This document shows positions 22,989 through 35,654 of a DNA stretch of 64,000 bases, piece by piece. Made by a program: the position numbers and the translations under genes. The stretch spans positions 363,512-427,511 of the forward strand of contig NW_004454178.1 in NCBI RefSeq assembly GCF_000283155.1, read 5' to 3'. The stretch comes from Ceratotherium simum simum. Taxonomy: Eukaryota; Chordata; Mammalia; Perissodactyla; Rhinocerotidae. Under the pieces are notes generated by a model. It did no database searches, was not told where the DNA came from, and saw nothing but the letters and a program-made list of their open reading frames with translations. The first letter of the stretch is position 1; each line of letters opens with the position of its first letter.

Positions 22989-25194
22989 GGGTTCTTGCCA
23001 AAATAAAAAATATATAAATCCTCTTTTTAGAGGAACAAGGTTTTCCAATGGATGTATTCATGTACATATATGCTTTAGTGCCAAAATATCTAGATGATAA
23101 ATACATAGTAGAAAAAAATTCTGAGCATCCATAATAAAAACTTTATGTATATGTAAAATGTATTTTTTATTATTTCTTAAGAAGTCCCTGCAGTAAAGAT
23201 ACATACAGACTTGACATCTTTCATATCGCAATGAAAAAAGTAGCTGAAAGAAACATGAAGGCAACTGGGTTCATGTCTACAAATTTCTGTGTTAAACATT
23301 TATGGAAGTTTTGAATCATAAAAGTCTATTGTAAAATTTATATAGGCTTTATGCCACAGCATTCATGCTTCCTGTGATACATTTTTGATACAATAGAATG
23401 ATATGATATATGTATATAGATATATGTATATATCATGGAAATTATTAGTTAGACTTGGTTAAAGAAGGAAATTATGTTCACATGGTCAAGGGATATTATT
23501 ATTTGTCCCACTAAAGCAACCTGTGGATATTAATCCCCTAAAAGTCCTAACATTTTTGCCATATTACTCTAAGTAGCAAAAATAAATCATGCTTTTCACA
23601 GACTACAGCTCTATTCAAAAAGATTTTGAAAAATATTATGACTAGCAATCAACCTAGAATTTATAATTTAAGAAAACCATTTGAAGGAAAGAACAGGTGC
23701 TAATTTTTTTTAAATATTTTTTTCTGAGTTTCATTCTCTGGTTCTATAAGAAAATTAACATTTTTATTATTCATGTAAGACCAAGGGTCCAAAGTATCTC
23801 TTCTTGTGATTATTAAATGGATATTGCATGACCATTTTTCTCCTAGAATTAACAAAAAGAAAACAAAAGCTATTTGGAAAGAATATAAGTATAACTATGA
23901 CAGCACAATCAAGCCACCATCATCCCAAAGATAAAATCTGTTTTCTTTCTCTAAAAAATGTCGCAGTTACCTAATTCTGCCTTTTGCAAAAATCCCAAGC
24001 TGTATATAACTTTAGAATGGAACTAGATGATAGAGAATATTAATTTTAAATTATTTATTACATTCACAAAAATGACAAATCTTTGAAAGATGAAGAACAA
24101 CATATATTTTAAAATTTATTTAGTGGTTTTAATTTATAAGCGATAATTGCTTATCCTACATGCTAAATGAATATGTGAGGAAGAATATTGCCTCAGATTA
24201 TAGAAATATCCAAAATTATAAAAGCACTGCTATATAACTCCATTACTATCTAGGCAAGTGAGAAATTACACAAATTATATCTGCCAAGGTATACTCACAG
24301 CCTTTATGCTGTATGGTTATGTTCAGGAATGGAATGTTACTAGGTGTATTTTCTTTAAACTTTCCTTTTCAGCTATGTATTAGAGCATACTATATTCAAT
24401 TTGTTCATAAGGGAAATAAGCTAAAAAGATCTCCTCCTTTCTATATCATTGGCTGTTTCATACCATCTATGCCATAGATAAACACCAAATTCCTTGTGTT
24501 TTTTCCCCCAGTAGGCAGGACGCAAGGAAATCATGGTCTGAGACATCCCTTGAGAGAAGTGTTACAATATCATCAGCCTTGAGACTTGAGCCTTGAGCCT
24601 TGGAAATATGCCGTCTACCTTGAGACATCCACAAAGATTCCCTGAGGACTTTCCTATGGAGAGAGTCAGAGTACACTTCCCTTGGGGTCAAAGGAAGAAG
24701 AAAGCAACTGTGGGAAGTATTAGAAATGTCTTCACAGGAACTGAAGGAATTCTTCCTAATTGGCTTCATTAGCCGCCACTACACATGATATTCACACTTT
24801 AAAAATGATTGCAGAATTGTATCCCTCCATATTTCAGCCACCACAAGTATGGCCAGAAGAATGTATTCTCTAGGATACAAAATACAAACTAGATCATAAT
24901 TAAAAAGTCTTCCTTTTTAATAACAGAGCACAAAACAAACAAAACAAAAAACAACACTGGTTTGGCATTTCTTTCTAGCAAGTGACTCAACTGAAAAAGC
25001 ATTAACCAAGTGTGCGTGGAAAACAGTGCTGCCCACTATAGTAGATACCAAGATTGAGTCATTTCACAAAAGGTTTATGTGCAGCAGCATATTGAATATG
25101 TGCAGATGGTATGAAAGTCTGACAAATCTTGGTATTGGAAGAGAAGGAAATGAAAATCTAGAAGACTAAGTAAAATAAATCTAGATGATATTGT
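22989..25194. other. Long AT-rich intergenic stretch, no gene seen
   Basis: Contains a short (AT)-rich alternating stretch at about 23400-23437. A 100-codon minus-strand open frame at 24467-24769 has no recognisable domain and no supporting context. Confidence 0.4.
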
Positions 25195-25715
25195 TGACAC
25201 AAATAATCCGTAACCAATCTATAAATCAAAACTGGAGTGAGTTTATTATGAGCCAGATCTGAGGACTAGCCCAGAGCCTTTCTTCCCCAAGGAAGGGCAT
25301 CAAAGAAGTGGGGTGCACGGAGTGGTTCTATACCATCTTGGAACAAAGAGCATGCATCACATATGACAGGAAGGTCCCATTTACAATTGTTATGAGATGC
25401 TTATTTGGTACAGCAGATCAGTGGTCAGGAGGTCAGTGGTCATAAGGTGAGCACAGCAGGTCAATAATTAATCCTTAGTTGTGGGAGAGATGCTTACCCT
25501 AAAGGAAATGTGGATATTGGGAAAGTTACATCCCTATTTTTAGGGGCATCATTCTTGTCTTTGGGGCATAGTAAATATCAAAAGCAGATATACAAATGTG
25601 CTCAACTGATCACATAAGGCCCTTTTGGAAAAACAAGGTCAGGCCAAATTAGTTTTAAACCGAATGTCTTGCTCACATACTCCAATATATCCTATTGCTT
25701 ACCATTTATTTATCA
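25195..25715 (-). repeat. 3' LTR (521 bp) of a class I-like provirus
   Basis: On the minus strand it starts TGATAAATAAATGG and ends TTGTGTCA. It carries AATAAA (complement at 25242-25247) about 50 bases before its end. A polypurine tract (AAAAGGGGGAAAA) abuts its 5' side at 25716-25728. Its U3 start is repeated at 30018-30181 with roughly 10 percent differences by eye. Confidence 0.75.
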
Positions 25716-26038
25716 TTTTCCCCCTTTTGATCTATAATCTTTTGATAAAAGCATTGATGATTAAAATATTGTCCCTCGGTGCCAATGTTGTTGCTGCCTG
25801 CCCTGGGTCCATCATCTCCCTCAGTGCCAGGCTCTTATCTCATTCATTTGTCCAGTTGTCCACATCGGGGGGAAATAATTGGCTATAGTGGACGAGCATA
25901 GAGGTATACATATATTAACAGAGGAAGCATTTCATAGGTTTTTGACTAATTTTAGGTTGTTGCACAAACATAGCACAAATATAAAACAGTGTTTTTACCT
26001 GACTCCTTATGTTCACATTGTTTACAATTATAAAAGAT

Positions 26039-26242
26039 TCATTTAAGACATGCATCTGCTTTTTCATGTGCTTTAGCAGATACAGTTAAAATATCTAAGC
26101 CCATTCTATTTTGAAGGACAGTCTTTTTCATTAAAGACATTTTAGTAATTAATAAAGGTATTTCTGTTTGACTATCATTAAGGGAGTATTGAGTAAATTT
26201 AGTCAGGGCTTCTATATGTGATATGACATTCTCTAGTCCCAA
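26039..26242 (-). pseudogene. ERV env remnant: transmembrane (TM) ectodomain piece
   Basis: A 67-codon open frame resembling the heptad-repeat and following conserved region of a gammaretroviral TM subunit (LQNRMGLDILT at about 46-56). The cysteine cluster that normally follows is incomplete in this frame, and the membrane anchor and most of SU are missing. A relict that cannot act as an envelope. Confidence 0.6.
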
Positions 26243-26744
26243 AGAAGGAACAAATATAGCTAGCCACTAGGTGACCATGCCAGTGGAACACTGAATGAGC
26301 CCATCTGGCCTTAAAGAGAAGAAGATGGGCAACAGGTGTTAGCTCAGTGTGAATCCTTTCCTGCATCCAAGAGAAGCCCAGGATGCAGTGTTTTAGCCAT
26401 CCAGGCAGTAGCCAAGGCCAAAGCTTTGTTCCACACAAACACTGAGTTTATTAGGAGCCACCTGGCAAACGCCTAGCCTTCGAGACCAGTCTGTTCCAAA
26501 TCAATCAATTTCTTTAAGTATGATAGTATTCTGAAAACCTTAAATGGAACAATTATAAAATAGGTATACAGTTTAAGCATAACACAGGTTTAAATGAGGA
26601 GATATAAGGTTGGGAATACAGCCCTGGTCCAGAGTCTTGGGACAGCTGTCTAAAATAGATGCCATCTTCTCATCCTGGTTTGGAGATATTTGCGTTGGTC
26701 AAAGTCAGGTGTCAGAGACAGGCGTTGAAATCTACTTAGGCACA

Positions 26745-27560
26745 GGAGCCTTTTTAAATGAGAAACATGTATCCATGGGTAGATGACTTTTGATTCTGCA
26801 GCACATAAATTGTTTAAAAGCAGCTTTCCAATAGGGCTGCAAAGAGTCTTCTATTTGATGCCTCTTCTGATAAATAAATTTTCCAGGTTATAGTTCATGA
26901 TCCTTAAGGTCTTCATTTCCTGGGAGCTCACTGTGAAAAGAATCACCTACCAATCTCTCATTTCTTTTAAGTGTCTCAATGAGACCTTGACAATAATGTA
27001 AAATATCCCCTTTAAGTAAAGTTGATTCATACGTTCCTTCATCTAATTGCATAGGCCATCCAATTATTATTTCAAGAGAGAACAGCCAATGTTTACCAAA
27101 GGTGTAGAACTAACATTGAGAAGCACCAGCGGAAGAGCTTTTGGCCCTGAGAGATTAAATGCTTCTGAAAGCTTTGCCAATTGAGTTTTGATTGTGCCGT
27201 TAGTTAAAATGTTGCATTAATGGCCAAATGTCACAAATAGATTTAATTACTTGTCCAGTGAAATGAGTTTCTCACTCACTATGCACCACAGTAGGAACTC
27301 CTCAAACAGGAATTATCCTTTCCAATAATAATTTACCTAAAGCTGTCACTCTTCTGTAAAGAAAGGCCTCAACCCGATGTGAGAACACACAGATCATTAC
27401 AAGATATAGTTATATCCTTGAGATGGTGGCATTTGGACAAAGTCCAATTGCCATACCTTAAAGGGTCCCTGAGGAAAGGTAAAGTGGCCTTGTGATTTAT
27501 GAAATAGTTTCCCTAGATTACACGTTGGGCAGATACCATGAGTGTAGGCTTTATGAGCCA
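26745..27560 (-). pseudogene. ERV pol remnant: integrase
   Basis: Fragments of a retroviral integrase appear in order. A CPTC zinc-finger end (minus strand of about 27520-27535) is followed by the core strand with the first catalytic Asp (WQLDFVQ, around 27440-27460). A frameshift and stops around 27390-27400 interrupt it. Near 26817-26887 there is the SH3-like C-terminal region (SLQPYWK), and WIHVSHLKR lies at about 26745-26781. Clearly dead. Confidence 0.7.
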
Positions 27561-27610
27561 CTGTGGGAGAAAGTTTCCAAAAGTATTGTTTTCCCCCATT
27601 CTTGCCACCC

Positions 27611-27889
27611 TTATTTCTCTTCTTCTGTGGTGATTTCTTGAGTGTGTAGAAGGAAATATTTTACAGGGTTAGCAGACTTAATAGAAAGTAGCAGGCATTT
27701 TAGAGGCTGCACAGCATATCCAGCTTGATAACATCCTTGCTTGTTGTTTAAGTCAGACCCGTCTGTAAACCAATTTAGACAATAGAATGCAGTCATGATC
27801 TTTTTCTCTTGTGATGTTGGAAGCAAGGTAGCAGGGTTAAGATAGTGAATAATGTTTACCAATATAAACCTAAGAAGATTTATCATCAT
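27611..27889 (-). pseudogene. ERV pol remnant: connection domain and RNase H start
   Basis: A 92-codon open frame. Residues 17-24 (LNPATLLP) are the hallmark just before RNase H in gammaretroviral Pol. TDGS at 42-45 contains the first catalytic Asp of RNase H, followed by an AGYAV-type strand at 56-60. The rest of RNase H, including the later acidic residues, is not preserved in this frame, and RT is missing upstream. Confidence 0.7.
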
Positions 27890-27904
27890 TTACTTGACAG
27901 TGCT

Positions 27905-29018
27905 GCCCATGCAATTTAGCATACTAAAAAGCCTAATTAGTATCTCTCTCGATAGGAAGAGAGAACAAATTTCTTTGAGAAGTTTCAAGAGCACTTTGAA
28001 AATTCTCAAAGAAAGAAAAGTCAAAAGACGGGCTTTATTTAGGTATGAATTTTGTGGAGCTTGTCAAAAATATCAAAATGTTTTAAAAGACTTGGTCAGA
28101 GAAGATCAAGGAGTTTCTGATCTTCTCATTATGAAACAGTGCTTAGCTACTATTCAAAGTGACAATAGAAATAGTCAAGAGCAAACAGAGCATTAAAATA
28201 GTCAAAAAAAAAAAAAAAAAAAAAACCTTGATAGACTTCAGTCTTTTTCAACATAGATAATTATCTTCACAAAACATAGATCTCTGTCCTTTAAGTAAAC
28301 TTACTCAAAGACAAAGGAAAGCCTTTTATAACTTCTTTAACAAGAGCAGGCTAAGAGTTTAAGAAAACTAACCCTTTTAAGAGATAAAGAAAACCAAATT
28401 CTAATTTTTGTACCAGCCATACTTCTGATATTAAAACTTATTTACTTAAATTTATTTTAATTTTAGCCAAATTGACAATGCATAAAACTTTTTCCTCAGT
28501 GTTTCTCTTCACAAACCTTCTATAATTTTATTTTTAGATTCATAATTTGTCCCATGCCTTTCTTTTATTTCCCCCCAGTACTTTAGGACAAATTTATCTT
28601 TCTTAATAAAACAAAAATATTTCCATTCTTTATACCTTCTTTACTGAAAACATACATCTTTCATTGAATACAAAGATTTTTTTTAATTAATTTTTAGTAA
28701 CTTTCATCACATATATTCATTCGAATTTTTAACCCTCATAGACCTTAACTTCTAGTGCAAACTAAGAAGTAAGTAGTTATAAACTGTCTTTTACATTGGT
28801 ATTCTGTGGCTTGGCAAATTTATAAATACTTTTTATAATTTCTAGAAATATGCTACTGCATAGTACAAACTTTTAATAAAATACAAGACATATTTTGAAT
28901 AGACTCAAACTTAGTCTATTAAAACTTTAGTTTCCCTATAATAAGAAGTCAAAAGTAGATAAACTTATACATTCAGTGATAATGTTTCAGTATGTTATTT
29001 TATTTGAAAATGACCCAG
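27905..29018. repeat. AT-rich block partly homologous to 15700-16400
   Basis: 27905-28600 aligns colinearly, at low identity, with 15700-16400 in the same orientation. Shared landmarks include TTGTCAAAAATATCAAAA, CATTATGAAACA and AGATAAAGAAAA. A poly-A run lies at 28205-28226. 28600-29018 shows nothing recognisable. The family is unknown; it may be ERV internal sequence. Confidence 0.4.
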
Positions 29019-30017
29019 ATATCCAACAAGTTTTTTTTTTTTTTTTTTTTTTGGTGACAGATACCATTTTTTGTTTATTGCAGTAACATTGGTTTATAAC
29101 ATTGTATAAATTTCAGGTGTACATCATTATACTTCTATTTTTTGCATAGATTACATCATGTTCTCATGTTCACCACCCAAATACTAATTACAATCCATCA
29201 CCACACACATGTACTTAATTATCCCTTTCACCTTCCTCCCTCCCGTCTTCCCTTCTGGTAACCACCAATCCAATCTCTGCCTCTATGTGTTTGTTTGTTG
29301 TTTTTATCTAATACTTAATGAGTGAGATCATATGGTATTTGACCTTCTCCCTCTAACTTATTTAATTTAGCATAATACCCTCAATGTCCATCCATTTTGT
29401 CACAAATGGCTGGATTTCATCATTTCTTATGGCTGAGTAGTATTCCATTGTGTATATATAACACATCTTCTTCATCCATTAATCCCTTGTTTGGGCACTT
29501 AGGTTGCTTCCAAGTCTTGGCTATTGTGAATAATGCTGCAATGGAGGGGTGCATGTATCTTTGTGCATTGGTTTTCTCATGTTCTTTGGATAAATACCCA
29601 GCAGTGACTAGCTGGATCATATGGTAGTTCTATACTTAAGTTTTTGAGGAGTCTCCATACTGTTTTCCTTAGTGGCTGCACCAGTTTGCACTCCCTCCAG
29701 CAGTGTATGAGAGTTCCCTTCTCTCCACATCCTCTCCAACACATGTTGTTTCCTGTCTTGTTAATTATAGTCATTCTGACGGGCGAGAGGTGATATCTCA
29801 TTGCAGTTTTGATTTGCATTTCCCTGATAGTTAATGATGTTGAACATCTTTTCATGTGTCTGTTGGCCATCTGTATATCTTCTTTGGAGAAATGTCTGTT
29901 CAAGTCTTTTGTAAATTTTTTAAATCAGGTTGTTAGTGTTTTTGTTGTAGAGATATATGAATTCTTTATATATTTTAGATATTAACCCCTTATTGGATAT
30001 ATGGTCTGCAAATATTT
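29019..30017 (-). mobile_element. 5'-truncated L1, antisense
   Basis: Starts on the left with a poly-T of about 23 (the L1 tail), then the L1 3' UTR and the ORF2 C-terminus. The Cys-rich ORF2 end ([18 protein letters not shown]) reads on the minus strand in 29577-29903. It stops at about 30017 where provirus LTR sequence begins. No matching target duplication is visible: the left flank is not LTR, so the insertion was accompanied or followed by a deletion. Confidence 0.8.
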
Positions 30018-30181
30018 TCTTGTCTTTGGGGCATAGTAAATATTTAAAGCATATGTACAATGCATGCTCAACTGGTCACATCAGGTCCTTTAGGAAAAAT
30101 AAGGTCAGGCCAAATTAGTTTTAAACCAAATGGCTTTCTCGTATACTCCAATATATCCTATTGCTTACCATTTATTTATCA
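30018..30181 (-). repeat. Truncated LTR, probably the provirus 5' LTR
   Basis: Matches the U3-side 160 bases of the LTR at 25195-25715 and ends at exactly the same LTR terminus (TTTATTTATCA). The rest of the LTR is missing on the L1 side. The flanking tetranucleotide does not match that of the other LTR, so single-provirus origin is inferred. Confidence 0.65.
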
Positions 30182-30594
30182 ATATCAACATATGTGTGGT
30201 GATAAGGAAATTTACTATGTATTTGAGCTTGTTCAAATTATTCAAGGAAAAAATCTTTTGTTCAGCATATTGTTTTGTGAACATTGGTTATCCTACGTGT
30301 AAAAAACAATAAAAACTCAATCCTTATGCATAAATGCTAAGTAAATCAAATATTTATCCATTAGAAAGAAATTGAAACCCAGGGGCTATCAAAGATGGAT
30401 TGCAGATCACCAAGAGATTTTTGAAAATGTGTGAAAGCATTTTCCTTGCAGTTACCTGGGATGTTGGTAGCATGTATTGATACGAGCAGTAGGAATGCTA
30501 ATTATCTAAGGATGTTAAATACAACACTCTAGGTATTAACAGAAATCTCATTGAGAATCACTGTCCTAAAGGAAATAGGAAATGATAAATTTTA
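30182..30594. other. Intergenic; possible DNA-transposon relic
   Basis: 30380-30560 (CCAGGGGCTATCAAAGATGG ... TTGAGAATCACTGTCCT) has the look of a short hAT-type relic, but I could not assign a family. Confidence 0.3.
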
Positions 30595-31890
30595 AATAAA
30601 CTTTTGGAGGTATAATTGACATATGACAAAATAGATCTATTTTAATTACAAAGTTTAATGAGTATTGACAAATGTATACATACATGTAACTACAACCATA
30701 ATCAAAAAATATTGAATTCTTATCTACTGTAGAGTTTCCTCATGCCCCATGCACTCAATTTAATTCTCCCCTTAGACCCAGGCAATTACTACTCTCCTTT
30801 TTTCTCTGTAGTTTAGATATACTTTTTCTAGATTTTCATATATACAGAATCATAAAGCATAAATTCTTTAGTGTCAGGTTTCTTTCATCTACCACCATGA
30901 GTTAGAGATTCATCCATGCTGCTGAGAGTTTTGTAAGTCTGATCTTTTTCACCGCTGAGTTATATTTCTTTGATCAAATATACCAAAATTTAATCATCCA
31001 TTTACTTGTTGATAGATAATTAGATTCTTTCTTATTTGGGGTCAATAAGAACAAAATTTCTTTGAACTTTCACGTAAAAATCTTTGTCACAGAAATCTTC
31101 CCTTTTCCTTGAATAACTAGCAAGAAGTGCAATTGTTAGGTTATGAGGTAAGTGTCTTAATAAGAAATTACCATAAATTTTCCAAAGTGACTGCAACATT
31201 TTACATTACCATCAGCAGGGATGAGGGCTCCATTCTCCACATTGTAATCAATGGTTGACATTGTCTTTCTTAAATTTCAGCCATTGTAGAGAGTGTAGAG
31301 TACAACTCATGTCTCACTTTCCATTTTTCTGATAACTAATGATAGCATGTTTTCATGTGTTTACTAGCCATTTTTAAGAAACTTATGTCAGGTGTTCAAA
31401 TGTATGCATTTGTAATGGGATTCTTTTTTCTTATATTATTGCATTGTACTACTTACATATATATATTTGGGTGTGTGTATTTTGTCTTCCAGTTTTTTAC
31501 TTGCTTTTTTATTCCCTTAATAATGTTTTCTAAAGATCAAAAGTTTTTAATTTTCATGAAGTCAGTATTATCATTTTTATCTTTCATGGTTTATGCTTTT
31601 TGGTATTTGTCTTATATAACACTGAGACAATTCTAAGTTTATGATGATTTCTTCAATATTTTCTTCTAGAAAATTATAGTTTTACATGTCCCATTTAGAT
31701 CAATGACTCTTTTCTAGTGAATTTTGTACATGGCATAAAGTAATATTTGAGTTTTTTGTTTCCTGAACAAATTTTCTATGCAATTTTAACAAATACAATA
31801 ATCTCCTATTGATTTACTTTGCCCATTTTTTTTGAAAATTATTTTACTATAAATTTGTCGGTCAGGACTCTTTATCTGATCTGTATGTTT
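30595..31890 (-). mobile_element. Old L1M 3' half, antisense
   Basis: From GGTATAATTGACATATGAC (3' UTR) through the ORF2 C-terminal region to the antisense text before CCCATTTTTTTTGAAAA. Heavily mutated. Confidence 0.65.
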
Positions 31891-32800
31891 ACTTTCATTC
31901 AAATTTCAGAGACTAAAGTATCATAGACTTATAGATAGTCTGGAAATAAGGTAGTAAAAGCCCTCCAACCTTGCTTTACTTTTTAAAAACTGTGTTATGA
32001 ATGTAAACTAGGTCAATATGGTGGATCCTGTTGCTCAAGACTTCTACATCGCTATGTTTTTTTTTCCTTCTAATCATACTTATGAATGAGATTTGGGTGT
32101 AACTATAATTATAAATTTGTGTTCTTTTTAAATTTTTTTCAGATTATGCTCTATAGCATAGATAGCTCACTTATTAATTTAAGTGAAACTAATGATCTAG
32201 ACTTTACCAATGAATATAATCCCATAGCTATTTAAAAAACAAAACATTTACTTATATTCTTGCAATTAAGATGTGTGGGTACAGAAGGTCACTCTAGCAG
32301 ATCTTACTAAATATTTGAAGATAAAGTAACTGCAAAGTACAGAAATTATTCTTGGTTATAGAAAAGGGGGCACTTTTTCTAAAAACTTTCACAAGGATAA
32401 CATGCTTCAACAAGCTCAACAGTAAAAGAAAAATTAAAATTATATGCCCATATATTCAATAATATGGACAAAAACAACCAAATTAACCTTTAATTAAATA
32501 AAAAACAAAGCATTTTAAATTTGTTCTGTTGGAGGAATGTATCATTGGTTTAACTTTAGGATATCAGCCACTTTTATTCACTACATTAACATAGCAAGAA
32601 ATAAAAATATGTTAATCTTACACATTTTATAAAATACAAAATCAATTTCTGGAGAAAGAAACCATTGAAAATTAAAAATTAAAAACTTGAAATCAAATTT
32701 TTTAAAGCTACAAAAAACTATACTGTGGGGTCAACAAAACGGCAAAGGAAGCATCTCCAAGTGCTCGTTCTCTGAGGAAATATTGAAAATCAAGCATAAG
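31891..32800. other. Intergenic stretch, nothing recognised
   Basis: AT-rich with no gene or identifiable repeat. Confidence 0.4.
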
Positions 32801-32812
32801 CTATCAGAACCA

Positions 32813-33064
32813 ATAAACAAACACATAGGGACAGAGATTGGATTGGTGGTTACCAGAGGGGAAGGGGGGAGGGAGGAGGGTGAAAGGGATAATTCGGTAC
32901 ATGTGTGTGGTGATGGGTTGTAATTAGTATTTTGGTGGTGAACATGATGTAATCTATGCAGAAATAGAAGTACAATGATGTACACCTGAAATTTTTACAA
33001 TGTTATAAACCAATGTTACTGCAATAAACAAAAAATTAAAAAAAAAACAAAAAACAAAACAAAA
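32813..33064 (+). mobile_element. Severely 5'-truncated L1 (252 bp) with 12-bp target duplication
   Basis: Only the L1 3' UTR and A-rich tail. It is flanked by CTATCAGAACCA at 32801-32812 and 33065-33076, an exact 12-bp target duplication. Confidence 0.85.
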
Positions 33065-33076
33065 CTATCAGAACCA

Positions 33077-33824
33077 GTGTTACCAGAACTCTATAAAATA
33101 ATCAAAGTTTCCCATCAACCTAAAGAATGCTGAAACAAGGAAAAGACAACTTAAAAACAGTAGGAATGTGTATGTTGTTTTTACGTGTCCTTATCTAGCC
33201 CCTTCCATGCTGCTGTGGTAGTGTCAAAGCCATGGATTCTTAGAGCAGCAAGAGTTTGAATGCAGTGGCAAGTAATGTTCCTAGTATGTGACCCTCAACC
33301 CTGGTTCTGGAGGAAGAAAAGTAGACCTTACATATCATATTTTGTGCATCTATTCAAAACAGTCTACAGACTACCTAAAAGTCTAATGTGTTTAACTTAT
33401 CCGGTTTGCCCAATTTGGAATGCAGACTGGATCATTGGTTGACATTAATCAAAAATGTTGCAATGAACACTAGTAAATCTAATTAACCTGGGAAAATATT
33501 GCTAGTCAAGACACAGAGTTGACAGCCAAAGACTCAGGGAAAAAATGCTGGGGAGATTTATTGGAAATTTTGGACATTCAAAAATAGCCATGCATACAGA
33601 GTACTAGAGAAGGCCGTATGCACTCAGGGCAAGACATCCTCAGAAAAACCTGGAGAGGATGCAAAGCTTTTACCACAAACTAATTTCTGGGACCAGTTCA
33701 ATACTGACTAAGTGTGGAAACAGTGTCCAAGACAAAACCAATATACAAAGTTTGGTAGGGTTGTTGTAGGTGTGTGTTGTTTCTTTACTTCTCTTTTTTT
33801 CTAGTTCCTGGAATTTAAATGAAT
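33077..33824. other. Intergenic stretch, nothing firm recognised
   Basis: 33500-33720 is purine-rich and could be part of an old LTR, but no family or termini can be given. Confidence 0.35.
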
Positions 33825-35654
33825 CTTTGTCAAGATATTAGCTAGAAGAAATGGATAAGTTGTTAGAATCATACAACTTCCCAAAACTGAATCAAGAAGA
33901 AATAGTGAATCTGAATAGACTGATCATTAATAAAAAGATTGAAACAGTAAAACCTCCCAAAAAACAAAACTCTGGGACCAGATGGCTTCCCCAGTGAATT
34001 CTATAAAATACTCAAAGCTAATTTATTATCTATTTTTCTCAAATACTTCTAAATATTGAAGAGAAGAGGACATATCTTAACTCTTTTTATAAGGCCAACA
34101 TTATGCTGATACACAAAATAGACAAGAACAACACAATAAAAGAAAATTATAGGACAATATCGCTGATAAACTTAAATGTGAAAATCCTAAACAAAATATT
34201 AGTAAATCAAATACAAGGATACATTAAAAGGAGTATACCCCATGATGAAGTGGGATTTATTTCAGTGATGCAGGGATGGTTCAACATCTGTAAATCAATC
34301 AACATAACACACCACATTATCAAAATAAATGATAAAAATCAAATGGTCATCTCAATCTATGCAGAGAAAGCATTTGACAAGGTTCAGCATTCATTTATGA
34401 TAAAAACTCTGAGTGAGATGGGTATAGAAAAAACACCTCAACATAATAATGGCCACATATTACAAACCAACCACTAACATCATACTCAATGTTGAAAAAC
34501 TGAAAGCTATCCCTCTAAGAATAGGAATAACACAAGGATACCCATTCTCACTACTCTTATTAATCATAGTATTGGAAGATCTAGTTAGAGCAATTAGGCA
34601 AGAAAAAGAAATAGTAAGAATCCAAATTGGAAAAGTAAATGAAGTAAAACTGTCACTTTTTGCAGATGACATGATTTTGCATATAAAAAACTCTAAAGAA
34701 GCCACCATGAAACTATTAGAAATAATAAATGAATACAGTAAACTTGCAGGGTGCAAAAATCAACATACAAAAATCGGTTGCATTTCTATACAGTAACGAC
34801 AAAATAGAAGAAAGATAAATCAAAGGTACAATCCCATTTATAATCATTACAAAAACAATAAAATGCCTAGAAATAAACTTACCTAAGGAGTTAAGACCTG
34901 TACACTGAAAATTACAAGACATTGTTGAAAGAAATCAAAGATACAAGAAATGGAAAAACATTCTACAGATTCTGCAAATCTACAAATTCAGCAATCTAAA
35001 GATTCAATGAAATACCTATCAAAGTCCCAATGACTTTTTTCACATAAATAAAACAAAGAATCCTAAAATTTTTACAGAAAAACAAAAGACTTCAAATAGC
35101 CAAAGCAATCCTGATAAGAAAGAACAAAGCTGGAGGCATCACACTTCCTAGTTTCAAAGCATCCAACAAAGCTGTAGCAATCAAAACAGCATGATATTGG
35201 CAGAAAACCAGACATAGAGATCAATGGAACAACATAGCAAAAATTTACTGAAGATGAGTTAAAGACTTGAATGTAAGACCTGAAACCATAAAACTTTTAG
35301 AAAAAAACAAAGGTAATACACCCTTTGATATTGACCTTAACAATCTTTTTGGAAATCTTATCTTTTTGGAAATATCTCCGCAGACAAGGGAAACAAAGAA
35401 ACAGAAGGAAACAAATGAGACCACATCAAACTAAAAAGCTTCTGCACAACAAAGGAAGCCATCAACAAAATGAAAAGACACCCTACAGACTGGGGGAAGA
35501 TGTTTACAAATCGTATATCTGATAAAACGTTAATATTCAAAAGATATAAAGAACTCATAGAAACTCAACAACAAAAACAAAAAAAAAACCAAACAATTAA
35601 AAAGTGGGCAGAGGATCTGAACAGACTTTTTTTTAAAGAAGACATACAAATAGT

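Larger units (their letters stand above)
25716..27890 (-). mobile_element. Gammaretrovirus-like ERV, 3' internal part, heavily broken
   Basis: Antisense internal region read from 27890 down to 25716. In order it shows an RT/RNase H connection and RNase H start, an integrase, almost no surface-Env sequence, an Env transmembrane remnant and the polypurine tract. Gag, protease and most of reverse transcriptase are absent. Only about 500 bases separate the integrase end and the TM piece, so most of Env SU has been deleted. Stops and frameshifts make it non-functional. The motif style suggests a class I (gamma-like) ERV; I cannot name the family. Confidence 0.75.

Noticed and set aside
24467..24769. 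100-codon minus-strand open frame
   Set aside because: No recognisable domain, no start context or splice support, AT-rich intergenic DNA; such lengths are expected by chance.
27852..28196. 114-codon plus-strand open frame
   Set aside because: Antisense to the ERV RNase H start and within a repeat shared with 15.7-16.4 kb; Lys/Ile-rich translation typical of AT-rich DNA.
25191..30185. Matching target duplication for the provirus
   Set aside because: Flanks TTGT (left) and ATAT (right) do not match, so it cannot be claimed.
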